64,000 nt of DNA from Devosia lacusdianchii (GTDB lineage Bacteria; Pseudomonadota; Alphaproteobacteria; Rhizobiales; Devosiaceae): positions 1,302,001-1,366,000 of the forward strand of contig NZ_CP092483.1 of the NCBI RefSeq assembly GCF_022429625.1, given 5' to 3'. The notes beneath the pieces were generated by a model that worked only from the letters and a program-made list of their open reading frames with translations, was not told the DNA's origin and ran no database searches. A program made the translations under genes and the position numbers. Positions 1 through 8,764 of the stretch are shown here, piece after piece. Each line of letters starts with the position of its first letter. The stretch's first letter is position 1.

Positions 1-1
1 C

Positions 2-469
2 GCGCCGCCCACGGAGGTGCCACCGAGCGCAGAACCGGCTCCAGCAACGGCGCCGGCTCCTGCCGAGCCTGCCGCTCAGCCAACGGCGGAAGCTGCCGCC
101 CCTGCTCAGCCGGCAGCAGAAGCGGCCGCAACTCCCCCCGCGCCCACGCCTGTGGCAGAGCCAGTCATGACAGCGGCCGAGCCCGCGCCCGCCGCGGAAC
201 CAGCAGCAACAGAGCCAACTCCGCCGGCTCAACCGGCAGCCGACGTGCCCACTCTCGTGGCCGTTGCAGTCGGCGATCCCGACGCCGAGCGTTTCGCATC
301 CGGCAAGGCGATCATCCGCCGTGGCGACAATCTCTGGACCATCGCGCGGCGCGTTTATGGCGAAGGCATCAAGTACACCACGATCTACCAGGCCAATACT
401 GGGCAGATCCGCGATCCGGATCGGATTTACCCCGGACAGGTGTTCGATCTGCCCGAGGGCGCCAACTAA
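2..469 (+). CDS. LysM-domain protein, C-terminal part (gene starts before the window)
   Basis: The frame is open from the first bases of the window, so this is the 3' end of a longer gene. About 155 residues are visible. The first ~90 are a low-complexity Pro/Ala/Glu-rich linker, typical of an extended periplasmic or cell-wall spacer. The last ~55 form a LysM domain, with the motifs RRGDNLWTIARRVYGEG, then YQANTGQIRDPDRIYPGQ, ending in FDLP. LysM domains bind the glycan strands of peptidoglycan, so an envelope location is inferred. A clear terminator follows. The N-terminal part, and so the full function, cannot be judged from here. Confidence 0.85.
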   Translation, partial: APPTEVPPSAEPAPATAPAPAEPAAQPTAEAAAPAQPAAEAAATPPAPTPVAEPVMTAAEPAPAAEPAATEPTPPAQPAADVPTLVAVAVGDPDAERFASGKAIIRRGDNLWTIARRVYGEGIKYTTIYQANTGQIRDPDRIYPGQVFDLPEGAN

Positions 470-480
470 ACTGAGCAGAA

Positions 481-513
481 AATGGCCCGCTGAGAAGCGG
501 GCCATTGATTTTT
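481..513 (+). terminator. Rho-independent terminator after the LysM gene
   Basis: A 10-bp perfect stem (AATGGCCCGC / GCGGGCCATT) with a short loop is followed by a run of T (GATTTTT). It lies 12 bases after the LysM stop codon and separates that gene from the arsR-like gene. Confidence 0.85.
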
Positions 514-566
514 GGGCTGATAGCCCCCATTTCTATCGTAATTCACCGATTGATGCAGTCGAGCCC

Positions 567-887
567 ATGCAAGACGACGATATTGCCACCATCATGCGAG
601 CATTGGGGCACCCCGTGCGCCTCAATATCCTGCGCATCCTGGCGACCCAGCAGCGCGGCGAGTGTTGCTGCGCCGACGTAACCGAAGAACTGCCCCTGGC
701 CCAGTCCACCGTCAGCCAGCACATCAAGGTGCTGCTTGATGCGGGCCTTATCGAGCGCAAGCCGCGTGGCACGCGCAATTGCTACATCGTCCAGCATGAC
801 CGGCTGGCGGCGCTTGGCGCGGCCTATTCCGGCATGGTCGCGGGACTTGGGCCCGCCGTCCCGAAACTGGAAGCGGAACCGGCCTGA
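567..887 (+). CDS. ArsR/SmtB-family metal-responsive regulator
   Basis: A 106-residue winged-helix protein. The start at 567 gives the usual ArsR length and N-terminus (MQDDDIATIMRALGHPVRLN). Residues 32-38 read ECCCADV, the place of the ELCVCDL metal-binding box on helix alpha-3 of ArsR/CadC/SmtB proteins, so a thiol-bound metal or metalloid effector is likely. The recognition helix follows (STVSQHIKVL). The stop codon shares one base with the ATG of the downstream Atm1-type exporter, which implies translational coupling. By family precedent it should repress that operon until metal binds. The particular metal cannot be read from the sequence. Confidence 0.85.
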   Translation: MQDDDIATIMRALGHPVRLNILRILATQQRGECCCADVTEELPLAQSTVSQHIKVLLDAGLIERKPRGTRNCYIVQHDRLAALGAAYSGMVAGLGPAVPKLEAEPA

Positions 888-2782
888 TGTCGTCTGACAG
901 CGTTGAGAAGAAGCCGTCCGTTAGCGCGGAGGAGGGCTCGGTATTCGCCACGATCAAGAATCTGTGGGGCTATATGTGGCCGGCCGACCGGCCCGATCTG
1001 CGGCTCCGTGTTGTCCTCGCCATCGGCGCGCTTCTCCTCAGCAAGGTCGCGACCACCCTCATACCCTTCGCCTATAAGGGCATCATCGATAGTCTCGATG
1101 GCGCCACGCCCGACAGCACCCTGATCCTCGGCCTTGCCGTGCCGATCGTGCTGGTCATCGCCTACGCGCTGGGCAACGTCATCGACGCTGGCTTCCAGCA
1201 ACTGCGCGACGTGCTTTTCGCCAGCGTCGGCCAGCATGCCGTGCGCAAGCTGGCGCTCCGCACCTTCCATCACCTGCATCGCCTGTCGCTGCGCTTCCAT
1301 CTCGCCCGTCGCACCGGTGGCCTGAGCCGCGTCATCGAGCGCGGCACCAAGGGCATCGAAACCATCGTCCGGTTCACGATGCTCAACATCGCCCCGACGC
1401 TGGTCGAGTTCGTCATCACCGCCGTCATCTTCGTCTGGATGTTCGGCATCAGCTATCTCGGCGTGCTGGTGGTGATGATCTGGGGTTATCTCTATTTCAC
1501 CATCAAGGCCTCGAACTGGCGAATTTCCATCCGCCGCGACATGAACGAGTCCGACACCGACGCCAATTCCAAGGCGATCGACAGCCTGCTGAACTTCGAA
1601 ACGGTGAAGTACTTCGCCAACGAGAAGATGGAGGCCGATCGCTTCGATGGCGCCATGGCGGGCTATGAGCGCTCGGCCATCCGCATCTGGACCTCGCTGG
1701 GTTTCCTGAACTTCGGGCAGGCGGTTATCTTCTATGCCGGCTTCCTGATCATCTCGATCATGGCGGTCGTGGGCGTGATGAACCGGACGCTGACACTGGG
1801 CGATTTCGTCCTGCTCAACACCTTCCTCATGCAGATCTACCGGCCGCTCAACTTCATCGGCTTCGTCTATCGCGAGCTCCGCCAGGGGCTCACCGATATC
1901 GAAGAGATGTTCAAGCTGCTCGACCAGAATCCCGAGATCGAGGACAGCCCCAACGCCAAGCCGCTGGCCATTACTGGCCCGGTGATACGCTTCGAGGACG
2001 TGACCTTCCACTACGATCCCGATCGCCCCATCCTCAAGGGCGTGAGCTTCGAAGTGCCCGCGGGCAAGACCGTCGCTATCGTTGGACCCACCGGCGCCGG
2101 CAAGTCGACCATCTCGAGGCTGCTTTACCGCTTCTATGACGTCACTGGCGGCTCGATCACCATCGACGGCCAGGACCTGCGCGACATCACGCAGGAGAGC
2201 CTCCGCTCGGCCATTGGCATGGTCCCGCAGGATACCGTGCTGTTCAACGACACCATCGGCTACAACATCCAGTACGGTCGTCCCGGTGCCACCCAGGAAG
2301 ATGTCCGTGCCGCTGCCGCCATGGCCCAGGTCGGCCCGTTCATCGAGGCCCTGCCGAAGGCCTACGAGACACCGGTGGGCGAACGTGGCCTCAAGCTGTC
2401 CGGCGGCGAGAAGCAGCGCGTAGCCATTGCCCGCACTATCCTCAAGGCGCCGTCCATCCTCATCCTCGATGAGGCAACCTCTGCCCTTGATACCAAGACC
2501 GAGCGCGATATCCAGTCCGCCCTCGATGTCGTGTCCAAGAACCGCACCACAGTGGTCATCGCCCACCGGCTATCAACGGTCGTCAATGCCGACGAAATCC
2601 TGGTGCTGCGCGAAGGTGTCGTCGCCGAGCGGGGCAATCACGTCGCCCTGCTGCAAAAGGATGGCCTCTACGCCCAGATGTGGAACCGTCAGCGCGAGGC
2701 TACCGAAGCCGAAGAGAAACTGCTGCAGACGGCCAACGATCCCGATGGCTTCGTCAAGCGCGGAGCCCCTGCTGCGGAGTAG
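887..2782 (+). CDS. Atm1/HMT1-type ABC exporter (fused TMD-NBD)
   Basis: A 631-residue half-transporter with about six membrane helices in residues 30-340 and a nucleotide-binding domain in 365-600. Walker A is GPTGAGKS (400-407), the signature is LSGGEKQR from residue 504, Walker B is LILDEATSALD with D528-E529, and the switch motif is IAHRLST. The transmembrane part has features of the Atm1/ABCB7/HMT1 group (NFETVKYFANE; RPLNFIGFVYRELRQ). Members export glutathione or glutathione-metal(loid) conjugates, or a sulfur compound for Fe-S assembly. The ArsR gene overlapping its start points towards metal detoxification here. It should work as an inner-membrane homodimer. Confidence 0.9.
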   Translation: MSSDSVEKKPSVSAEEGSVFATIKNLWGYMWPADRPDLRLRVVLAIGALLLSKVATTLIPFAYKGIIDSLDGATPDSTLILGLAVPIVLVIAYALGNVIDAGFQQLRDVLFASVGQHAVRKLALRTFHHLHRLSLRFHLARRTGGLSRVIERGTKGIETIVRFTMLNIAPTLVEFVITAVIFVWMFGISYLGVLVVMIWGYLYFTIKASNWRISIRRDMNESDTDANSKAIDSLLNFETVKYFANEKMEADRFDGAMAGYERSAIRIWTSLGFLNFGQAVIFYAGFLIISIMAVVGVMNRTLTLGDFVLLNTFLMQIYRPLNFIGFVYRELRQGLTDIEEMFKLLDQNPEIEDSPNAKPLAITGPVIRFEDVTFHYDPDRPILKGVSFEVPAGKTVAIVGPTGAGKSTISRLLYRFYDVTGGSITIDGQDLRDITQESLRSAIGMVPQDTVLFNDTIGYNIQYGRPGATQEDVRAAAAMAQVGPFIEALPKAYETPVGERGLKLSGGEKQRVAIARTILKAPSILILDEATSALDTKTERDIQSALDVVSKNRTTVVIAHRLSTVVNADEILVLREGVVAERGNHVALLQKDGLYAQMWNRQREATEAEEKLLQTANDPDGFVKRGAPAAE

Positions 2783-2786
2783 GGGG

Positions 2787-3305
2787 TTACGCCGCCAGCG
2801 TCATCTCGGTCCGCACCGCTGCGGCCACGCTGGCCGGGTCCCGGCCCAATAGCCTGAACGCGCGCGCCGTGGTGCCGTGCTGCATGGTCGACACCACCTC
2901 CAGCACATGCGCGCCGCTCAGCGGCCCGCTCACACCGTGCTTCCGCAGGGCAGCCAGGCCCTGCAGTACCGCCGCACCCGATGGCGCTGCGGCATACGGC
3001 CCCTTCGGCTCCGCCAGCGGTGGCACGTCGCGCTCCGATCCTTCGATCTGATCCGCCCCGACGCCGGCAACGCTGAGCGCAGCCTCGTGGGTCTCCTGCA
3101 AAGCCCTAGCGAAATCCGCGCCATCAAGGCCCAGCCTGCCGAATATCCGGCCCGCCGAGCCATCGGGCAGTTCCAGCGCCGCCAGCACGAAGTGCTCGGC
3201 GCCCGGCCGCTCCTGATGGTTCGCCCGCGCAATCCGCTCCGCCGCCTCGCACAGCGTCTTGATCGTGCCCATGTCGCGTAAGTTCTGCGTCAGTCTCTTG
3301 AACAT
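2787..3305 (-). CDS. Free-standing Clp N-terminal (Clp R) domain protein
   Basis: A 172-residue protein with two Clp-N repeats but no AAA+ ATPase module. The first runs at about residues 15-75 (ARANHQERPGAEHFVLAALELPDG), the second at about 108-165 (GLAALRKHGVSGPLSGAHVLEVV). In ClpA/ClpB/ClpC this domain docks substrates and adaptors, so a lone copy could act as an adaptor, anti-adaptor or chaperone-like binder; that is inference. The ribosome site (AGGAG) overlaps the stop of the HTH gene 8 bases upstream, so the two form one operon. It converges on the ABC exporter with 4 bases between stop codons. Confidence 0.85.
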   Translation of the reverse strand: MFKRLTQNLRDMGTIKTLCEAAERIARANHQERPGAEHFVLAALELPDGSAGRIFGRLGLDGADFARALQETHEAALSVAGVGADQIEGSERDVPPLAEPKGPYAAAPSGAAVLQGLAALRKHGVSGPLSGAHVLEVVSTMQHGTTARAFRLLGRDPASVAAAVRTEMTLAA

Positions 3306-3313
3306 GTCTGCTC

Positions 3314-3532
3314 CTAGCTCTTGATATCAGGCGGAATACCGGCCAGCCGCTTGTGGGCGGCCTGCTTGCTGACGCCGAGCGCCTGGGCGATGCGCGCCCA
3401 TGACCAGCCCTGTGCCAAAGCCTCGGCTACAGCCTTGCGCTCCAGCTTGTCGGCCATCAGCCGCAGGGCGACCACGCTGGCCAAAGCCTGCTCGGGATCG
3501 TCGTTGCCATTCTCAGATAGGGTGTCATTCAT
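3314..3532 (-). CDS. Small helix-turn-helix protein, partner of the Clp-N gene
   Basis: 72 residues. A helical N-terminal half (residues 10-40) is followed by a helix-turn-helix, QGWSWARIAQALGVSKQAAHKRL (about 42-64), close to the consensus of small DNA-binding proteins. It is the first gene of a two-gene operon with the Clp-N protein. One perfect palindrome abuts its start codon and a second lies 27 bp further up, so autoregulation is the simplest reading. I recall comparable HTH/Clp-N gene pairs in Actinobacteria, but I know of no established function for them. Confidence 0.8.
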   Translation of the reverse strand: MNDTLSENGNDDPEQALASVVALRLMADKLERKAVAEALAQGWSWARIAQALGVSKQAAHKRLAGIPPDIKS

Positions 3533-3577
3533 GCGTCAACAATAGTTGACGCTCCAAATTTGTCAACATCTGTTGAC
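3533..3577 (-). promoter_or_regulatory. Twin palindromic operator over the promoter of the HTH/Clp-N operon
   Basis: There are two perfect inverted repeats with the same architecture: GCGTCAAC-AATA-GTTGACGC (3533-3552) and GTCAAC-ATCT-GTTGAC (3562-3577). Both have 4-base spacers and their centres are 27 bp apart. On the minus strand a TTGACA (3566-3561) and a TATTGT (3544-3539) with a 16-base spacer make a good -35/-10 pair lying inside the palindromes. A dimeric repressor bound here would block the promoter. The neighbouring 72-aa HTH protein is the obvious candidate. Confidence 0.75.
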
Positions 3578-3608
3578 GCGCGCGTCTTGCCAATCCTAGG
3601 CTAGCCGT

Positions 3609-4082
3609 ATGACCCAGATTTCCCTCGTCCCGGCCACACCCGACCAACGGCCGGTAATCGCCAACCTGATCCAGCTCTACCTCTACGACATGACCGAGAG
3701 CATGCCGTTCCCGGTCGGTGCGGATGGTCGTTTCGAATACGACTTCCTCGACCGCTTCTGGCGCTTCCCCTTCCTGATCATGTCCGGCCAAGAGATTGCG
3801 GGCTTCGCCCTCGTCATCGACGAATGCCCGCTGACCGGCCGCAAGCCGCGCTGGTTCATGGCCGAGTTCTTCGTCCTCAAGGCCTATCGGGGCAGGGGCG
3901 CCGGCCGGGCGGCGCTTGACGCAGCGATCGCCAACCACCCAGGCGATTGGCACATCGGCGCGCCGAAGCAAAACAGACCGGCTCAGGCCTTCTGGTCGCG
4001 CGCTCTGGCATCCCGCCAGCCGGCCATCAGCGATATCAGTTTCGAAGGCGACGACTGGCGATTGTACGCCTTCACTGCGTGA
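3609..4082 (+). CDS. GNAT-family N-acetyltransferase
   Basis: 157 residues. The acetyl-CoA pyrophosphate loop is visible as YRGRGAGR (93-100), preceded by the beta-4 strand WFMAEFFVLK. The C-terminal region (QAFWSRALA) matches the usual GNAT beta-5/helix segment. The acceptor substrate cannot be predicted. It is divergent from the HTH/Clp-N operon and about 30 bases beyond its operators, so a shared regulatory region is possible. It ends at a terminator shared with the converging RND operon. Confidence 0.85.
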   Translation: MTQISLVPATPDQRPVIANLIQLYLYDMTESMPFPVGADGRFEYDFLDRFWRFPFLIMSGQEIAGFALVIDECPLTGRKPRWFMAEFFVLKAYRGRGAGRAALDAAIANHPGDWHIGAPKQNRPAQAFWSRALASRQPAISDISFEGDDWRLYAFTA

Positions 4083-4090
4083 TCCAAAAC

Positions 4091-4120
4091 AAAAAGGCCC
4101 GCATCACTGCGGGCCTTTCT
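4091..4120. terminator. Bidirectional terminator between GNAT and RND genes
   Basis: A 10-bp stem (AAAGGCCCGC / GCGGGCCTTT) is flanked by A-rich sequence on the left and T-rich sequence on the right, so it can serve both converging transcripts. Confidence 0.8.
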
Positions 4121-4137
4121 CATTCGTTGAAGCTTGC

Positions 4138-7100
4138 CTACTCGGCCGCTTCCGGACGGCTGACTACCGTTACGCCGTTCTGCTGCTTCTCGACCAGTCC
4201 AGCATCCTGGCTGACGATGTAGCGCTTGGCGCCGTCGGCATCGGCCGGGATCTCGACAGCAAGGCCGTCAAACCCGGCTGGCGCGGCAGCTGCCGCCACC
4301 TGGCCGCGGCCCGTGGCGAACCGGCCAAGACGGCCGAGCTGATGGCCGACCCACTTGATCTGCTTCCACAGCACGTTCGGCGCCACCACCATGACCGGCA
4401 CCATCACGAGCGTTAGGGCCGTCGATACGAACAGGCCGGACACCAGTGCCGCCGACAAGTGGATGAACCACGAACCGGCAATGCCGCCCACCACGATTTC
4501 GCGGCGGATGAAGTCGAACTCGACATTGAGCGCCATCGGGATCACACCCAGGGCCGTCACGGTCGCGGTGAGCAACACCGGCCGCACGCGCTGGCTGATG
4601 GTGATCAGCATGGCCTTGACCGGCTCGACATTCTCGTCGCGCTGGTAGTGGTTGTAGGTGTCGATCAGCACGATGCCGTTCTTCACCACGATACCCGCCA
4701 GCGCCACGATGCCGAGGCCCGTCATGATCGCCGAGAAGCTCATCCCGGTGACCACCATGCCGAGCAGCACCCCGGCCAGCGACATCACCACCGTCATCAG
4801 GGTCACGACCACCTGATAGAAGCTGTTGTACTCGATCAACAGGATACCCGCGATCAGCGCCAGGGCTGCGAACAGCGCCGAGACGATGAAAGCATTGGTG
4901 TCGTCGACCTGCTCGGCGGCGCCGCCATACACGATCTTGACGCTTGCCGGCCATTCCTGGGTTGCCTGCCACGCCTTGATCTCTTCGATCTTGGCATCGG
5001 CTGCAATGGCTTCCCCGGCCGCATTGGTCGGGTTCAGGTTGGCGGCCACCGTCATCGCATAGACGCCGTTGCGGCGGGCAATGTTGGCAACCTTGGGCAC
5101 GGCTTTCCGCTCGATGAAGTTCGAGACGGGCACCAGGCCCTGGGCGGTCACGATACGCAGCGAGTCGAGCGCGTCGAAGGTGCGCTCTTCTTCCGGCAGG
5201 CGAACGCGGATGTCGAGTTCGTCGCCGCCATCGTCAGGACGATAGCTGCCCAGCTTCACGCCCGAAGTCACGAGCTGCACATAGGGCGATAGCTCACGGA
5301 CGCCGATGCCATACTTGGCCGCGGCTTCGCGATCGATCGTCACCTGCCAGTCGATACCGGGGGCAGGGCGGCCGTCTTCGACGTCGATAGTGTCGCCCAG
5401 ATCGTGCTCGATATAGTCGCGTAGCTTCTCCACCGCCGGAGCGATGTCGTCATAGATCGTGCCCTCAACGCGAAGGTTGATGGCCTTGCCTGCCGGCGGG
5501 CCGTTTTCCTGAGCGGCGATCTGCACGTCGAGACCCGAAATATGCGCGACGCGGTCGCGGATATTCTGGAAGATTTCGGCGGCCTTCACGCGATCATTAT
5601 ACGGCAACAGCTGCAGATTGAACGAACCGATCGTGTTCGGCGGGCCACCCGAGCTCATCGCATCGCCACCGCCACCAAAGCTCATGATGACGTCCTGGAT
5701 GCCCTGCACCTGCAGGATCTCGTTCTCGACTTCCACCAGCATGTCGCGGATTTCGATCGGCGAGTAGTTGCCGCGGGTGATGACATTCACAGTGCCGAAC
5801 TCGGGCTCGGATGCCGGGAAGGCTTCCGTACCGGTCGGGTTCATCAGGTAGACGACGAACATCATCACGACGAGGCCAAAGCCGACGCCGAGTGTAATGA
5901 TCGGCTGATGCAGCAGATGCTCCATCGTCCGCACATACACACCGGTAACGCCGCCGACCTTCTTGGGGTCGAACTTGTCGGCATACATCACGACGTCGGC
6001 GGCTTCCTTGTGCTTGGGGTCCACATGGGTCGAAGCGATGAAGGCGCCGATGATCGGCATGAATATGAGCGCGGAGACGAGCGAGGCGCACATCACCACG
6101 ATCACGATGATCGGCAGGTAGCTCATGAACTTGCCGATAATGCCCGGCCAGAACAGCAGCGGAATGAACGCACCCAGCGTCGTGAAGGTGGCCGAAACCA
6201 CCGGCACGAACATCTTGCGCGCGGCCAGGATGAACGCCTCCTTCTTGGAGACGCCTTCCATCAGCTTTCGCTCGGCATATTCCACCACCACGATCGGATC
6301 GTCGACGAGCACGCCCACCGCCAGCACGAGGCCGAACATGATCATCATATTGATGGTCATGCCCATCATCTGCACGACGAGGAACGCGATCATGAACGAG
6401 ATCGGGATCGACATGCCGATCATGATAGCGGGGCGCACGCCCAGCGTTGCGATACAGGTGATCAGCACCAGCGCCACGGCGGTCAGCACCGCCGCTTCCA
6501 GCGACCGGAACAGGCTCTTGGTCGAGTCCGCCTGGTCGATCAGGAAGCTGGTCTCGATGCCCTGCGGCCAGTCGGCGGTGAATTCCTCGGTCACGCGGCG
6601 CACGTCATCGGAGATGGTGATGACGTTGGTGCCGAGCTTCTTTACGACGCCCAGGGTGATGGCCGGCTGGCCGTTCACATGGGAGTAGGACGTCGCATCT
6701 TCGAACGTGCGGGTCACGGTCGCCACATCGCCAAACGTCACCACGGTGTCGCCCGAGGTCTTGAGCGGCAACGAGTAGACGTCGGCGGCGTTCTTGATCA
6801 ACCCGGGAACTTCGACGTTGAACGAGCCCTGGCCGCTATCCAGCGTACCGCCGGGCACGACCATGTTGTTCTTGGCCAGTGCGTCGAGCAGCTGCTGGGC
6901 GGTCAGATCATAGGCCTCGAGACGGTTGAGGTCGATGGTAACTTCCAGCACTTCGTCACGCGAACCCGACAGGGTCACGCTCTGCACGTCGGGCATGGCC
7001 TCGAGTTCGTCCTGTAGGTCCTTTGCCCGCCGCACCAGCTCGCGTTCCGGAACGTTGCCGTAAACAGCAACCGACAGCGACGGGATGTCGCTGAACGAGA

Positions 7101-7494
7101 TTTCGGTGACGGTCGGTTCTTTGGCGTCATCGGGCAGGACGGAGGAAATGCCGTCCATCTTGGCGCGGATGTCGGAAAGCGCCTTGTCCTTGTCGGCATT
7201 CACATTGAACTCGAGGAACACCGAAGCATGGCCGGTGGTCGAGGTCGACGTGTAGTTTTCCAGCCCGTCGATTTCCTTGATGCGGTCTTCGATCGGCTTC
7301 GCCAGCAATTGCTCGGCGTCACGCGGCGACACCCCGGTCTGGGTGACCGAGACGTAGAAGTATGGGATGTCGATTGCCGGGAAGCTTTCCTTGGGCAACG
7401 AGCTGTAGGCCGCGAAACCGGCCCCCAGCAGCAGTACCATCACGGTCATTACGACCCGCGGCATCCTGAGGATGCGTTCGATGAAGTCCAGCAT
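4138..7494 (-). CDS. RND efflux pump, inner-membrane transporter subunit
   Basis: 1118 residues, a little longer than typical AcrB-type pumps (about 1,030-1,050). It has the expected repeat of TM1, a large periplasmic loop, TM2-6, TM7, a second loop and TM8-12. The proton-relay acidic pair of TM4 is visible at D398-D399 (VLVDDPIVVVE). TM11-12 include GLGIVALAGIVVKNGIVLID. It exports hydrophobic toxicants or drugs by proton antiport, with an adaptor (the next gene) and an outer-membrane channel not encoded here. The last ~65 residues form a soluble tail. It is the third gene of the padR-adaptor-pump operon, 5 bases after the adaptor gene. Confidence 0.92.
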   Translation of the reverse strand: MLDFIERILRMPRVVMTVMVLLLGAGFAAYSSLPKESFPAIDIPYFYVSVTQTGVSPRDAEQLLAKPIEDRIKEIDGLENYTSTSTTGHASVFLEFNVNADKDKALSDIRAKMDGISSVLPDDAKEPTVTEISFSDIPSLSVAVYGNVPERELVRRAKDLQDELEAMPDVQSVTLSGSRDEVLEVTIDLNRLEAYDLTAQQLLDALAKNNMVVPGGTLDSGQGSFNVEVPGLIKNAADVYSLPLKTSGDTVVTFGDVATVTRTFEDATSYSHVNGQPAITLGVVKKLGTNVITISDDVRRVTEEFTADWPQGIETSFLIDQADSTKSLFRSLEAAVLTAVALVLITCIATLGVRPAIMIGMSIPISFMIAFLVVQMMGMTINMMIMFGLVLAVGVLVDDPIVVVEYAERKLMEGVSKKEAFILAARKMFVPVVSATFTTLGAFIPLLFWPGIIGKFMSYLPIIVIVVMCASLVSALIFMPIIGAFIASTHVDPKHKEAADVVMYADKFDPKKVGGVTGVYVRTMEHLLHQPIITLGVGFGLVVMMFVVYLMNPTGTEAFPASEPEFGTVNVITRGNYSPIEIRDMLVEVENEILQVQGIQDVIMSFGGGGDAMSSGGPPNTIGSFNLQLLPYNDRVKAAEIFQNIRDRVAHISGLDVQIAAQENGPPAGKAINLRVEGTIYDDIAPAVEKLRDYIEHDLGDTIDVEDGRPAPGIDWQVTIDREAAAKYGIGVRELSPYVQLVTSGVKLGSYRPDDGGDELDIRVRLPEEERTFDALDSLRIVTAQGLVPVSNFIERKAVPKVANIARRNGVYAMTVAANLNPTNAAGEAIAADAKIEEIKAWQATQEWPASVKIVYGGAAEQVDDTNAFIVSALFAALALIAGILLIEYNSFYQVVVTLMTVVMSLAGVLLGMVVTGMSFSAIMTGLGIVALAGIVVKNGIVLIDTYNHYQRDENVEPVKAMLITISQRVRPVLLTATVTALGVIPMALNVEFDFIRREIVVGGIAGSWFIHLSAALVSGLFVSTALTLVMVPVMVVAPNVLWKQIKWVGHQLGRLGRFATGRGQVAAAAAPAGFDGLAVEIPADADGAKRYIVSQDAGLVEKQQNGVTVVSRPEAAE

Positions 7495-7499
7495 GGCTA

Positions 7500-8750
7500 T
7501 CAGCTCGCTGTTACGTTGGTAGCTTCGACGGTTTGGCCGTCAACGACATACTCTTGGCCAACCGTGATCACGTCGACCGATGCCGGCAGGCCCAGCACCC
7601 ACACGCCTTCGCGCGTATCGCTGACGATGGTCACCGGCAGGAACTTCACGGCATTGCCCACCACCGAGCTGATGCCGAGGACGCCATCATCGTTCAGCGT
7701 CAGGACAGATTGTGGCAGCAGGTGTGCCGGAGCTGACCCCATATTGACCGTGGCGGTCGCGGTGATGCCGTCGCGGATGGCGCCATCGACGTTCGGTATC
7801 TCGATTTCCACCGGGAACGAGCGGGTGGCCGGGTCGGCAACCGACGAGATGAAGGTCACCTTGCCGGCAACGTCCTGGCCGGTAATGGTCTTGATGGTGG
7901 CTTCAAGGCCGATCTTGGCGAGGCCGATACGAGCCTCCGGAACCTGGCCGATGAAAACCATCGGGTTGAGCTGGACGATGGTCGCGCAGGGCGAACCCTG
8001 AGCCAGCATGGCGCCGGCGGTCACGATCGGGTCCTGCACGACACCGGCCACCTTGGCGTGGATCTCGGTGCGGTCGAGTTCGGCCTGGGCATTGTCGAGC
8101 GCAGCCTGGGCGGTGCTGATACCGGCCTTGGCGGCGGTCAGGGCGACTTCCACACCGCGTGCGGTGTTCGGTGCGGCCAGACCCTTGCTGCGCAGCTCGG
8201 CATTGGTATCGTAATCGGCCTGTGCCTGCGCCAGCGAGGCGTTGGCCTGTTCGATACCGGCTTTCGCCTGGGCGACGGCGGCAGCGCGCGTACCCTGGTC
8301 CAGGGTGCAGAGCAGATCGCCCACAGCCACGTCCTGGCCCTTGGTCACATGAACCGTGTCCACGATTCCGGCGGTCTCGGCGACGGCCCCGACCGAAGCC
8401 TTGGCCTGCGTGCGCCCGCGTAGCGGCACTTCGATCGCCATGGGCTGTGCCACATAGGTCGAGGTGCGCACCGACTGCGCCTTGGTCACCGCGCCGGTCT
8501 CGGCTTCGGTGCGCTGGGCAATGGTCAGGTTGGGATCGACGGCATGTTCGGTTTCGTGCTGTGCCAGCACGCCGGCTTCGGCAAGCTGGGTCGCGATCGG
8601 CCCGTGCTCTTCGCCTTCGAGTACCGAAACGATCGGCCGCTCGCCATTGCCGGGTCCATTGCCGCCCATGACCAGCGTTCCACTCGCCAGCCAGACGCCC
8701 GCTAGAACCAGGATCAGAAACGCAACGCCGTAGGAATACAGTGCACGCAT
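7500..8750 (-). CDS. RND efflux periplasmic adaptor (membrane fusion protein)
   Basis: 416 residues. An N-terminal membrane anchor (residues 5-27) is followed by an unusual ~85-residue stretch, then a lipoyl-like half motif (GIVDTVHVTKGQDVAVGDLLCTLD), an alpha-helical hairpin rich in Ala/Gln (about 160-235), the second lipoyl half (IHAKVAGVVQDPIVTAGAMLAQG) and beta-barrel domains. It links the inner-membrane pump to an outer-membrane channel. It sits between padR (14 bases) and the pump (5 bases) in one operon. Confidence 0.9.
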   Translation of the reverse strand: MRALYSYGVAFLILVLAGVWLASGTLVMGGNGPGNGERPIVSVLEGEEHGPIATQLAEAGVLAQHETEHAVDPNLTIAQRTEAETGAVTKAQSVRTSTYVAQPMAIEVPLRGRTQAKASVGAVAETAGIVDTVHVTKGQDVAVGDLLCTLDQGTRAAAVAQAKAGIEQANASLAQAQADYDTNAELRSKGLAAPNTARGVEVALTAAKAGISTAQAALDNAQAELDRTEIHAKVAGVVQDPIVTAGAMLAQGSPCATIVQLNPMVFIGQVPEARIGLAKIGLEATIKTITGQDVAGKVTFISSVADPATRSFPVEIEIPNVDGAIRDGITATATVNMGSAPAHLLPQSVLTLNDDGVLGISSVVGNAVKFLPVTIVSDTREGVWVLGLPASVDVITVGQEYVVDGQTVEATNVTAS

Positions 8751-8764
8751 GAGAATTCGCCCCT

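Noticed and set aside
824..2566. 580-residue open frame antisense to the Atm1-type exporter
   Set aside because: It is a GC-rich shadow of a well-supported gene, with a biased, repetitive composition and no domain.
3885..4060. Frameshift in the first GNAT gene because of its short length
   Set aside because: The frame is continuous, and 157 residues with the acetyl-CoA loop at 93-100 is normal for the family.
5542..7017. 491-residue open frame antisense to the RND pump, rich in His and Asp
   Set aside because: His/Asp/Arg-rich composition typical of the reverse complement of a membrane protein gene; no ribosome site.
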